A model generated the notes under the pieces. The model made no database searches. It was not told the origin of the DNA and saw only the letters and a list, made by a program, of their open reading frames with translations. Below are positions 24,651 through 32,378 of a stretch of 52,218 bases of DNA, in pieces. This DNA comes from a virus, in the IMG/VR virus record IMGVR_UViG_3300033142_001318, positions 1 through 52,218 of that record, one strand, 5' to 3'. A program made the position numbers and the translations under genes. The number at the start of each line of letters is the position of its first letter. Position 1 is the stretch's first letter.

Positions 24651-25595
24651 ATGGTATATAGAAAATTAACACTATATCAAATGTGTGGGATGTTTGGGAA
24701 TGGTGAAATGGTAGAAAATTACTATGGTTGGTTTTGTGGTGGTACAACTGGATCACCGTCCAGTACAGTAGACCGAATCACATTAGCAGACGATACCGCA
24801 GCTGCAATAGATAGATGTACGATATCTGTTGCGAGGTATCAAGTCTCTGGTTTCACAGATTTGGTACACGGTTGGATAGCCGGAGGTATAAGTGAGGGTG
24901 GATCTCATTCTAACATAATAGATCGGATCGAATTAGCACAGGATACTACAAACGCTATAGATAGATGTAATTTATCTCTTGGGAGATATGGCACTTCCGC
25001 TTTTACAGATTTAACTTACGGGTGGTTTGGTGCTGGATTCGCTACAATATACTACGATATAGTAGATCGAATTACATTAGCAGATGATACAACGGATGCA
25101 ATAGATAGATGTAATCTAACTACCGCAAGAAGATATGCTAGCGCATTCTGTGATGATACGTATGGTTGGTTCGGTGGCGGATATAATGGTTCTATATTAG
25201 GTGTGATAGATCGTATTACATTAGCAGATGATACGACTGATGCACTTGATAGATGTGATTTGAATGTACCGAGGTACGGTTTAACGGGTTTTACAGATGA
25301 TATCTATGGTTGGTTTGCTGGTGGTGATTATGGTCTACCGTGTGATATAGTAGATCGGATGACATTAGCAGATGATACGAATAATGCTATCGATAGATGT
25401 GATCTGAGTACGATTAGATATCACATGACGTCATTCACGGATCTGAATTATGGTTGGTTCGGTGGCGGATATTGGAGTACATATTCTGATACTGTGGATA
25501 GAATCACGTTGAATAACGATACCGTGAATGCAATGGATAGATGTGATCTAACTGTCGCGAGATATGGACTTACTGGATTTGCAAATCGGGAGTAA
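24651..25595 (+). CDS. Six-bladed kelch-like propeller, receptor-binding (copy 4)
   Basis: The 314-residue protein starts MVYRKLTLYQMCGM two bases after the preceding stop. Six blades begin near residue 25: YGWFCGG, HGWIAGG, YGWFGAG, YGWFGGG, YGWFAGG, YGWFGGG. Cores are conserved with Cys in DRC at each blade. Loops vary most, except those shared with copy 3. Four propellers in a row give this virus a set of alternative or combined receptor binders. Confidence 0.7.
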   Translation: MVYRKLTLYQMCGMFGNGEMVENYYGWFCGGTTGSPSSTVDRITLADDTAAAIDRCTISVARYQVSGFTDLVHGWIAGGISEGGSHSNIIDRIELAQDTTNAIDRCNLSLGRYGTSAFTDLTYGWFGAGFATIYYDIVDRITLADDTTDAIDRCNLTTARRYASAFCDDTYGWFGGGYNGSILGVIDRITLADDTTDALDRCDLNVPRYGLTGFTDDIYGWFAGGDYGLPCDIVDRMTLADDTNNAIDRCDLSTIRYHMTSFTDLNYGWFGGGYWSTYSDTVDRITLNNDTVNAMDRCDLTVARYGLTGFANRE

Positions 25596-25598
25596 TAA

Positions 25599-26303
25599 AT
25601 GAATACATCAGAATTGAATACAACAGAATTAAATACACCCGGTGTCGAAGGTGTAAAATCTAAGGGTATAACAGTAGATGTTAAATTAGTATTACTCTTG
25701 GGCGTAAGTGTTGTATCTGATGTGATAATAAAATTGACAGGGGCGGATATATCTACAAATATCGATATAATCATAAAGAAATTACGTTTATTATTACATG
25801 TGAATACGGATATGATAATGATGTCACGGAGTTATATATATCCAACTATAGATACACTAATTAGAAAGAGTATAGATAAATCATTAATTATAGATGTATT
25901 AATAAGATTAAACGACACTGTGAAGGATATTACTACTGATGTAAATATATTTAGTCGTGGTTATGAAAATTTCAGCGTAGATGTAGTTATAGGGAGAAGA
26001 TACGATATAATAATACAAACATCATCAGATATACTTATGAAGATGCTTAATCAATTAACTACATTGACAAGTGATGTCTTTATATTTGCAAGACATGTGA
26101 CGAGTATAACTACAGATGTGATGATGAAAAAGTTTGGTGATATTGTATATACAAATGCAGATATTATAATAGGCATGGGAGGTATGATACACGGAGATCC
26201 TACATTTGTAGATCCGAGGGATTCAAACATAGATACGGTAGATATGATTCATGGAACTCCAACGTTTGTAGATCCGATGGATACAGATATCGAATATATA
26301 TAA
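25599..26303 (+). CDS. Shorter SDxLI-repeat protein, relative of the 555-residue fibre
   Basis: The 234-residue protein begins with an NT-ELN repeat (MNTSELNTTELNTPGVEG), a short motif seen at the start of phage fibre proteins. About eleven units follow with the core (S/T/N)-x-D-(V/I/M)-x-I (VVSDVIIKL, TIDTLIRK, SSDILMKM), as in the gene at 17134. The end has two copies of MIHG(D/T)PTFVDPxD. Both repeat proteins flank the propeller set, suggesting parts of the same fibre complex. Confidence 0.5.
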   Translation: MNTSELNTTELNTPGVEGVKSKGITVDVKLVLLLGVSVVSDVIIKLTGADISTNIDIIIKKLRLLLHVNTDMIMMSRSYIYPTIDTLIRKSIDKSLIIDVLIRLNDTVKDITTDVNIFSRGYENFSVDVVIGRRYDIIIQTSSDILMKMLNQLTTLTSDVFIFARHVTSITTDVMMKKFGDIVYTNADIIIGMGGMIHGDPTFVDPRDSNIDTVDMIHGTPTFVDPMDTDIEYI

Positions 26304-26316
26304 GAGGTTATAAAAT

Positions 26317-27267
26317 ATGGTAAATATTTCAGATAATATAAAGGAATGGGATCGTAATGAGACTATCCGGGTGACTAATACATTTAGAGATGAGAACGAT
26401 GAATTATATAATCCGGATACTATAGAATTACATATATATGATCCCAGAGATGCTTTATACTTAGTCGTAAATACTACTGATGGAGATATTGGAAAATTAT
26501 CTCTCGGTGTTTGGGCTTATGATTTTGACATTCCAGCAGATGGTGCTACGGGTTGGTGGATTGTAAAATGGACGGCTATGGTAACAGGTAGTCAGAATGA
26601 TGTTACAAAGGCACAATTTAAGGTTCGTGATCCTGAGCGGAAACTCTACACAGAACCCGAGTATGTGTATAGTCGTGCCGGACAGGATGAGAATTTCGTT
26701 AGTAGGAATGACGTTGGTTATTTTATAACGGAAGCAATGAAAGAAGTGGATGATTTAATGGGTAAGGTTTTCGATTATTCAACAAAGGTAACGGAATGGT
26801 TTGATACTACACAACCAAACCCCAATACGAAGGTTACGAAGTTATTTTTACGGTTTACACCGATGCGGACAGTGACGTCTGTGGAAGAATATGATACGTA
26901 CGGTGATTTAGAGAAGACTTACACAGATAGTGATTACTATGTAGATTTGGACACCGGGATGTTAGGACTTCGTACGTTAGATTTCGGTCATCAGGAACGC
27001 CGGGTCAAGGTCGTTTATAATTACGGATTTGATACCGTTCCTGCTGATATACAGCAATTAACGACTGTCATAGCGGCTATAAAAGTGTATTTAAATCACA
27101 TAGGAAACTCGGTTGATGATGTAACGTCATTTAGTGCTTGTGGAATTAGTATGGGTGTCGGAGAACCATATACTGCTTCAGAAAGAGCGTTACAAGATCT
27201 TACAAAGGAAATGACACGAATTATAGGTTCCATTGGACGTGTTCGTCAATCAATTTTTATAGTATGA
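26317..27267 (+). CDS. Head-tail connector fused to BppU-like domain
   Basis: The protein has 316 residues. Residues 1-108 resemble the BppU-like domain (VTNTFRDENDELYNPDTIEL, then YDFDIPADGATGWWIVKWTA, AQFKVRD). Residues about 120-316 match gp6-type head-tail connectors: VGYFITEAMKEVDDLMGKVF, FLRFTPMRTVTSVEEYD, DYYVDLDTGMLGL, VKVVYNYGFDTVPADIQQL and a helical end. Connectors form a ring under the portal. The N-terminal domain is extra for this family and could anchor the adhesins encoded upstream to the neck. Confidence 0.75.
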   Translation: MVNISDNIKEWDRNETIRVTNTFRDENDELYNPDTIELHIYDPRDALYLVVNTTDGDIGKLSLGVWAYDFDIPADGATGWWIVKWTAMVTGSQNDVTKAQFKVRDPERKLYTEPEYVYSRAGQDENFVSRNDVGYFITEAMKEVDDLMGKVFDYSTKVTEWFDTTQPNPNTKVTKLFLRFTPMRTVTSVEEYDTYGDLEKTYTDSDYYVDLDTGMLGLRTLDFGHQERRVKVVYNYGFDTVPADIQQLTTVIAAIKVYLNHIGNSVDDVTSFSACGISMGVGEPYTASERALQDLTKEMTRIIGSIGRVRQSIFIV

Positions 27268-27289
27268 AATTTAATAATGGTAAAGTATA

Positions 27290-27688
27290 ATGGCACGAAT
27301 AAATTTTGGTCTTACATCTAAGTTCACACAGATGCTCAAAGATTGGGCTGGACGTACAGCAACGAAAATCACCGTAACGGAAACTATAGACGAACAAGGT
27401 AACGTCATCGACCGCTCAGAAGATGAAACCGAAATTACAGCACTAATCGGTAATCCATCTACGAACACATCACTAAATCCTCCCGGAAACTTCCAGACCG
27501 GAGATCTCTGTGCTTACACGAAAGTGGCAGACAATTTTATAGCGTTTGAACAGGTAACGCCGACGACATCTCAATATGACATCGTTCGTTACCAAGGAAC
27601 AACGTATCGTACGGAATTGATAGATTCGATTTACGATGTGGATGAGGAAAGTATCAGGGTTTTCAAACTTAAAAAGATAGCAATATAG
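27290..27688 (+). CDS. Probable head completion / stopper protein
   Basis: The 132-residue protein, next after the connector, is beta-rich: ATKITVTETIDEQGNVIDRS, then FQTGDLCAYTKVADNFI and DIVRYQGTTYRTELIDSIYD. This pattern (strand, then RYxGxxYRV) is typical for stopper or adaptor proteins that close the connector channel. Order connector, stopper, tail completion, terminator, tube supports the call. Confidence 0.6.
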   Translation: MARINFGLTSKFTQMLKDWAGRTATKITVTETIDEQGNVIDRSEDETEITALIGNPSTNTSLNPPGNFQTGDLCAYTKVADNFIAFEQVTPTTSQYDIVRYQGTTYRTELIDSIYDVDEESIRVFKLKKIAI

Positions 27689-27706
27689 ATAGGTGATTAT
27701 AATTAT

Positions 27707-28411
27707 ATGACAATAGAAATCAAAATAAAAGACTTACGAAAAGCCGAACGTGGTACCCATACAGGACCGGTGCAGGTAACACGTGAAGGAAAGACGTTCG
27801 TACAACAACGTCGGGTTGGTCGAAAGGACACCGGTAAGATAGCATCCCTTCCACAAGAACTTAAAGATGAGATCCTTACTTTGAGAAGACAGAATGATTC
27901 TGGTGCTAAGATCAAGACTGCGATTGAAACTATGATAAAGAATAGAATGGGTAAGTTATCATTAGGTAAGGAATTTGAAGCTAAAAGACATGAATTGACG
28001 AACAAATATGATACGGCAACCAAAGCTGGTGATAAAGAAGAAATGAAGAGATTGTGGTCAGAAATCAAATCAATGACGGATAAAGAAGAGAAATTTACTG
28101 ACTCACCAGAATTCAAATCCGGTGCCGTAACTAAAGATGGTAAACTGACAATTACAGGTCAGGCATTGGTTTCATGGGCACAAAGTAGGGGTGTCACAGG
28201 TAAAACCAGAAAAACTGTGGCACAAGTGGCAGCAGAAAAGGATAAAGAGTGGACGGAACGGTGGAATAAGCTTAATAAAGAGAAGGCAAGACTTGAAATC
28301 GAATTGAAAGAGTCGGAGAATAATGCCAGTGCGCAAAGGACGCAAAAACTCCGAATACAGGATCGGTTAGAAAATTGCCAAAATAGATTATCTCAGGCTA
28401 AGAATAAGTAG
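27707..28411 (+). CDS. Tagged coiled-coil protein
   Basis: Residues 1-43 form the full shared tag: MTIEIKIKDL, then GTHTGPVQVTREGKTF and RRVGRKD. The remaining 190 residues are charged helices with a small central domain (GQALVSWAQSRGVTGKTRKT) and a long C-terminal coiled coil (ERWNKLNKEKARLEIELKES). It lies as an extra gene between two neck genes, far from the other tagged effectors. No enzyme motif is visible. It may be an internal virion protein delivered with the DNA; this rests on the tag. Confidence 0.55.
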   Translation: MTIEIKIKDLRKAERGTHTGPVQVTREGKTFVQQRRVGRKDTGKIASLPQELKDEILTLRRQNDSGAKIKTAIETMIKNRMGKLSLGKEFEAKRHELTNKYDTATKAGDKEEMKRLWSEIKSMTDKEEKFTDSPEFKSGAVTKDGKLTITGQALVSWAQSRGVTGKTRKTVAQVAAEKDKEWTERWNKLNKEKARLEIELKESENNASAQRTQKLRIQDRLENCQNRLSQAKNK

Positions 28412-28424
28412 ATTGTATGGAGTT

Positions 28425-28500
28425 TACCGGGATCTCCTCCAAAACCCGGTATCGGACAAGAGTCTGGTGTGTAAAATGTGCCCAAGTGGGCTTTATTTTT
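28425..28500 (+). terminator. Hairpin pair with T-rich tail between neck genes
   Basis: TACCGGG (28425-28431) pairs with CCCGGTA (28445-28451), and GCCCAAGTGGGC (28480-28491) is followed by TTTATTTTT, like an intrinsic terminator. The first loop contains CTCCTCC, complementary to the ribosome site GGAGG at 28506, so it could also mask translation of the next gene. Confidence 0.5.
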
Positions 28501-28518
28501 ATCACGGAGGTGGTATTA

Positions 28519-28983
28519 TTGGAGATGGAAGTTGACTTCTCGGGGATGATGAAAGGTCTATCAGAGAAGGAAATCAAGGATAAAATAAGGCGATCAGTGG
28601 AAACTATGGCTTTTGAATGTGAATCTGAGGCAAAACAGATTGTGGCAACTACTTCTATGGATACAGGACAGTTTTTGAACTCTATTTTTACTGAAACAAG
28701 TGAAGAAGGGGATGAATTCAGTTTCACGATGTATGATGGGGTAGAATATGGAATATACCACGAATACGGTACTGTTTCTCATTGGGTTCCGTTTTATTAT
28801 CGTGGTGACACGAGTCAACCGATCCTCGCAGAATGGGCACATCGTGTACTCGGAATGGACGAGGAAGAGATGTTGGAGAAGGGTGGTATGATGGTACAAA
28901 TAGATGAGACTATGCCGTTCCGGAAGGCACTTACACACGTGGAAAATATGACACAAGAAATATTTAATAAAGAATTTAAATAA
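28519..28983 (+). CDS. HK97 gp10-like tail completion protein
   Basis: The start is taken as TTG 28519, six bases after GGAGGTG; ATG 28525 is the alternative, and the longer frame from 28417 crosses a hairpin. The product of about 154 residues shows the family pattern: KIRRSVETMAFECESEAKQI, TGQFLNSIFTE, VEYGIYHEYGT and a C-terminal PFRKALTHVENMTQEIFNKE. Proteins of this family join tail to head. Confidence 0.7.
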   Translation: MEMEVDFSGMMKGLSEKEIKDKIRRSVETMAFECESEAKQIVATTSMDTGQFLNSIFTETSEEGDEFSFTMYDGVEYGIYHEYGTVSHWVPFYYRGDTSQPILAEWAHRVLGMDEEEMLEKGGMMVQIDETMPFRKALTHVENMTQEIFNKEFK

Positions 28984-29000
28984 TATAATAAAGGGTAAAT

Positions 29001-29738
29001 ATGACATTAGAAAACGTATCAATAGCAAGTTATATCACAGACAAACTTAGAAACAATATAACGGATCCTAATTCAGCTAATCGTCAATCACAGTTCGGTC
29101 AATGGATATATCCAGATATGCCGAAAATTGTAAAATTATTGAATGATAAAAATAATTTTCCGCGTATATCCGTTGAAACCGTAACATCTAACACCGATTC
29201 CGAGATGGGGATGGCATGTACCGAACACGTGGAAAATGTGAATCTACGAATCTCAGTGTGGACCGTCCGGGATCTTGTCTGTACGGCAGCATCAACGACG
29301 TCGGAAGCGCATACTTATATGACTGGGACGACTGAGTATGAACTCGATAATCTGCCACTTTCAACTATTTCACTGATTACGGGTATCGTGACAACTTTAC
29401 CACATACATTCACGAATGGGACGGATTATCAACTTATAGATGGTGATTCCGACGGATATCTCGATACTGTTGAATGGTTAGGTGTGGATCTCCCGGACAA
29501 CGGGACCGACTTTAATGTTAGTTATCAACGGAAAATGTCGGCTGACGAACTTTGCCGGTTTATTGCGCAGGAAATAAATGCTTATTTACGGGATAATTGG
29601 CGATTATGGCAGGAAAGAGTAATGTGGGGATATAAAAAGACAGGTGGGAACCATGTGAATTTTGATAATGATTTAGGTGTACACAAATATGAATTAACAT
29701 GTTCATTTCAAGGAATAAATATCGGTGATGATATATAA
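29001..29738 (+). CDS. Tail terminator-like protein
   Basis: The 245-residue protein follows the gp10-like gene and precedes the tail tube gene, the place of the tail terminator. It has an N-terminal helix (IASYITDKLRNNITDPNSAN), a strand block FPRISVETVTSNTDSEMGM and VNLRISVWTVRDL as in the terminator fold, and the C-terminal DLGVHKYELTCSFQGINIGD. A central insertion (about 105-170) reads like an extra beta domain. It would cap the tail at the head side. Confidence 0.6.
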   Translation: MTLENVSIASYITDKLRNNITDPNSANRQSQFGQWIYPDMPKIVKLLNDKNNFPRISVETVTSNTDSEMGMACTEHVENVNLRISVWTVRDLVCTAASTTSEAHTYMTGTTEYELDNLPLSTISLITGIVTTLPHTFTNGTDYQLIDGDSDGYLDTVEWLGVDLPDNGTDFNVSYQRKMSADELCRFIAQEINAYLRDNWRLWQERVMWGYKKTGGNHVNFDNDLGVHKYELTCSFQGINIGDDI

Positions 29739-29767
29739 TTAAATTAATAAAGGAGGAATCATAAAAT

Positions 29768-30757
29768 ATGACAGAATACTACATAGGAAAGAGGACCCGT
29801 GCGTCTTACGCAAAAGAAAGTACGTACGGAACAGCAAATACAGCCAGTACTTACGGGTGGCCCGGTATCATACAGACAGTGACACCGTCATCAAAAAGTG
29901 ATATCATTCAGATAAATGCAATGGATGATTCGGATACGAGGAATGTGAGTGATTATTTTGAGAATTTACGGACTTACGGATTCAGTACAGAATTCTTACT
30001 ACAACATGCAAGACCACTGTATTTTGCATGGGGAAATGACAGTCTAGTCTCGGGTGCTCATGATGTTCATACAATTACAGGGACGAATACACTACCGTCG
30101 TTCACATTTCAGGTCGGTTACGAAGGTGCTACTGATCATGTTATAACTTATACTGGATGTATGATAAATAAACTTGACATATCATGCACGAAAAACGAGT
30201 TTGTGAAGTGTACGGCAGAAGTTGTGGCACAGAAAGCGACAGACGGTACGACATTCAAGAATTATCAATCGTCGAATGTAGTGATGAAAAAATATCCATC
30301 GATAGGATCCGGATCGATACTTCCATATCACTATTCACATTCCGATATCAGTATAGGTGGTACAGATTATTGTGAAATAGATACTATAAAATTATCTATT
30401 AATAATAATCTACTCTCGGAACCTGTATTGTGTTCGGATAACGGAAAGAGGATATCAGAACCCATTCCACAATTAAGAGAATATGACGCATCGGCAACGA
30501 TCAGAATGAGTTCTGCGGATTTCTATACGATGTGGGAGACTGGTACTTACATTACCGATCCGACTATCACGTTTGCGAGAATAACTAGTTCAAATCAGAT
30601 CGTATTTACATTGGAAGACGCAATAATCGAATCGGCGATCAGTCCGTTTAACATCTCAGAAGGTATGGTACTAGTGGAAGTACCGTTTAAGGTTAAATCA
30701 ATCGTTGTAAAAGAAACCAACGATTTAGGTATCCAATATAGTGCAACGGAGACGTAG
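29768..30757 (+). CDS. Major tail tube protein
   Basis: The 329-residue protein has a strong site (AGGAGG) and begins with RTRASYAKESTYGTANTAST, typical of tail tube proteins of archaeal and bacterial siphoviruses. Later segments PSFTFQVGYEGATDHVITYT, GCMINKLDISCTKNEFVKCT and VEVPFKVKSIVV form the tube beta sandwich. It polymerises around the tape measure. It sits directly before the tail assembly chaperone genes as expected. Confidence 0.8.
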   Translation: MTEYYIGKRTRASYAKESTYGTANTASTYGWPGIIQTVTPSSKSDIIQINAMDDSDTRNVSDYFENLRTYGFSTEFLLQHARPLYFAWGNDSLVSGAHDVHTITGTNTLPSFTFQVGYEGATDHVITYTGCMINKLDISCTKNEFVKCTAEVVAQKATDGTTFKNYQSSNVVMKKYPSIGSGSILPYHYSHSDISIGGTDYCEIDTIKLSINNNLLSEPVLCSDNGKRISEPIPQLREYDASATIRMSSADFYTMWETGTYITDPTITFARITSSNQIVFTLEDAIIESAISPFNISEGMVLVEVPFKVKSIVVKETNDLGIQYSATET

Positions 30758-30759
30758 GA

Positions 30760-31146
30760 ATGGCGAAAGCAAACAAGTATTTTACAAAACGTGGTGAACG
30801 GGACATCACAATTAAGTTAGGCGACGAAAATATAGATATCAGAGTAGTTGTACCCACTAACAGACAACACGATGAAATGATGGAACGTTATACGGAATTG
30901 ACACCGGAGGGGTTGGTCGATATCCATGGTACTGATCTACTTGAAGACCGTCTAACCAGTTATATTATATCACTTCCGTTTGATGTTCCGTATGATGAAG
31001 AAATGGGTACATACGGTCCATGGGACGATGCTACTATAGATCAGAAAAAAGTAGCATTGAGTATGATGGATTCGAAACTTCGTGATGCAATCAATGATGC
31101 AATATCGGGTGAAGAGGGACTTTCAAGTGATGAGGTGGGAAATTGA
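30760..31146 (+). CDS. Tail assembly chaperone, short form (G-like)
   Basis: The 128-residue protein begins KANKYFTKRGERDITIKLGD, has a central helical region, and is acidic at the end (GEEGLSSDEVGN). It lies between tail tube and tape measure genes. Just before the TGA stop is the slippery heptamer G GGA AAT (31137-31143) in the correct register for a -1 shift, so a minority of ribosomes should continue into the next frame and make a longer form ending at 31355. Short and long forms coat the tape measure during tail assembly. Confidence 0.8.
   Translation: MAKANKYFTKRGERDITIKLGDENIDIRVVVPTNRQHDEMMERYTELTPEGLVDIHGTDLLEDRLTSYIISLPFDVPYDEEMGTYGPWDDATIDQKKVALSMMDSKLRDAINDAISGEEGLSSDEVGN
31137..31143 (+). 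promoter_or_regulatory. Programmed -1 ribosomal frameshift site
   Basis: GGGAAAT read as G GGA AAT fits the X XXY YYZ rule and lies directly before the in-frame TGA. The downstream frame is -1 relative to the upstream one. Lambda uses GGGAAAG at the same place. Confidence 0.8.
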
Positions 31147-31355
31147 GAATTGCGGTTTTTACAGATAACGTAGAACGTGAGATTTCTGCATTGTGGAATC
31201 GCATAAATTTAGCACTTATTTTACATGTTTTACCATCTCAGATTGATGGTGAATCGTATAAAGATATACAAGCGTTTAAAGTGATTTTATCAGCAAGAGA
31301 AGAATATAAGGAAATGGAAAATAATAGAGGTGATAATACATGCCAGCTCCAGTGA
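31143..31355 (+). CDS. Tail assembly chaperone, T-part made by -1 frameshift
   Basis: After slipping on GGGAAAT the reading continues GK-LRIAVFTDNVEREISALW and NRINLALILHVLPSQIDGES to the stop at 31355. The listed start (TTG 31143) overlaps the slippery site and is probably not used independently. The extension is helical, as in lambda gpT, and is expected only as a fusion to the protein from 30760. A fused product would be about 198 residues. Confidence 0.75.
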   Translation: MRIAVFTDNVEREISALWNRINLALILHVLPSQIDGESYKDIQAFKVILSAREEYKEMENNRGDNTCQLQ

Positions 31356-32368
31356 TTGCAAGTATGGCTGTGAAGGGAATCTTCAAAGCGGGAAGTCTAT
31401 TAGGTGGTCTAAGTAAGATGGGAGCAAAACTGAAAGAAGCCGGAGCCCGTAGTAAATCTACAACCACAGAAATGAAGAGAATGACCGGACACGCGAGAAT
31501 GTTAGCTGGTGCGCTTACCGGGATAAGTGTTGCCGCATTTACAGCACTTATGATGCAAGCCCCTCAACTTGCGGGTTCGTTGGCGAAGATTAAGACAGAA
31601 ATGATGCTAATGGCGTATGCCGTGGGAGCAAAACTGAAACCGGCACTAGACGCCGTAGGTACGATATTGAGAGGTATTCGTACCGGTGACTGGACGGTAA
31701 TAAAACAAGGTATTAAAGATCTTACGGATGCGATTATTAAATTAGCGGCCGAAGCCGGAAGTGTTGTGATGGATTTTATATTCGGTGAAGGATCAGCAGC
31801 AAAAGTGAAAACAGATTTTAACAATTGGATCGAAGAATTAAAGACGGCTTGGGAAGAAGGGGATCTAATAGGATTGATAAAAGGCCTATTGTGGGACCCG
31901 GCAGAGTGGTTACTTACAAACGCCTATGAGTGGGGATATAATCATTTAGGACCAGCTATAGCCGACGTCGTAAAGGGTGCTTGGGATGCTGCTAAAGATC
32001 TATATGGTGGTGCGTTTAAATTCGGTGGAAGAGTGGCTGAACGTTACGCTGGAGCGGAAGGAATATGGGGACATCTACCAGATTGGGCTCATCCAGGGTA
32101 TGATAAGGAATCCGGACAGTTCTATCGTGGTTCACGTCAAACCGGTGGTTATATCGGACAAACAGGTATGTATCGACTTCATGCAGGTGAGAGTGTGACT
32201 ATGAAAGGTTCGTCGGGATGGGATGATAGTTATGGTAGAGGATCATCTAATATTACGATTAACTTTTCTGGTGCTACCATTAATGCAAGTACTGATGAAC
32301 AAGTTCGAGATCTGGCGAGTAGAGTAGGGAATGAGATCGCTATAAGACAACAATCGTTGATAATATAA
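31340..32368 (+). CDS. Tape measure protein, short
   Basis: The 342-residue protein has an N-terminal helical part (SMAVKGIFKAGSLLGGLSKM), a hydrophobic segment (MLAGALTGISVAAFTALMM, about 55-73), amphipathic helices, and a C terminus typical of tape measures: RQTGGYIGQTGMYRLHAGES then a beta segment SNITINFSGATINAS. With about 0.15 nm per residue the tail would be near 50 nm, so short for a siphovirus. AGAGGTGAT lies upstream. It starts within the frameshift chaperone's last codons. Confidence 0.8.
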   Translation: MPAPVIASMAVKGIFKAGSLLGGLSKMGAKLKEAGARSKSTTTEMKRMTGHARMLAGALTGISVAAFTALMMQAPQLAGSLAKIKTEMMLMAYAVGAKLKPALDAVGTILRGIRTGDWTVIKQGIKDLTDAIIKLAAEAGSVVMDFIFGEGSAAKVKTDFNNWIEELKTAWEEGDLIGLIKGLLWDPAEWLLTNAYEWGYNHLGPAIADVVKGAWDAAKDLYGGAFKFGGRVAERYAGAEGIWGHLPDWAHPGYDKESGQFYRGSRQTGGYIGQTGMYRLHAGESVTMKGSSGWDDSYGRGSSNITINFSGATINASTDEQVRDLASRVGNEIAIRQQSLII

Positions 32369-32378
32369 GGTAATTATC

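Larger units (their letters stand above)
21023..25592 (+). repeat. Kelch-like blade repeats in four genes (6 + 6 + 6 + 6)
   Basis: Repeats of about 140-160 bases encode (Y/H)GWFGGG, a variable loop of 6-15 residues, then DRITLADDTTNAIDRCDLT and RYGLAAFTD. They occupy 21023-21883, 22648-23499, 23776-24645 and 24723-25592, exactly six in each gene. Blocks are nearly identical between genes, for example 24476-24590 and 24984-25090 (ATGGCACTTCCGCTTTTACA onward). Confidence 0.85.

Noticed and set aside
20189-25595. Diversity-generating retroelement or invertible fibre switch
   Set aside because: No reverse transcriptase, template repeat with adenine-biased changes, or invertase/recombinase was found; all copies are in the same direction.
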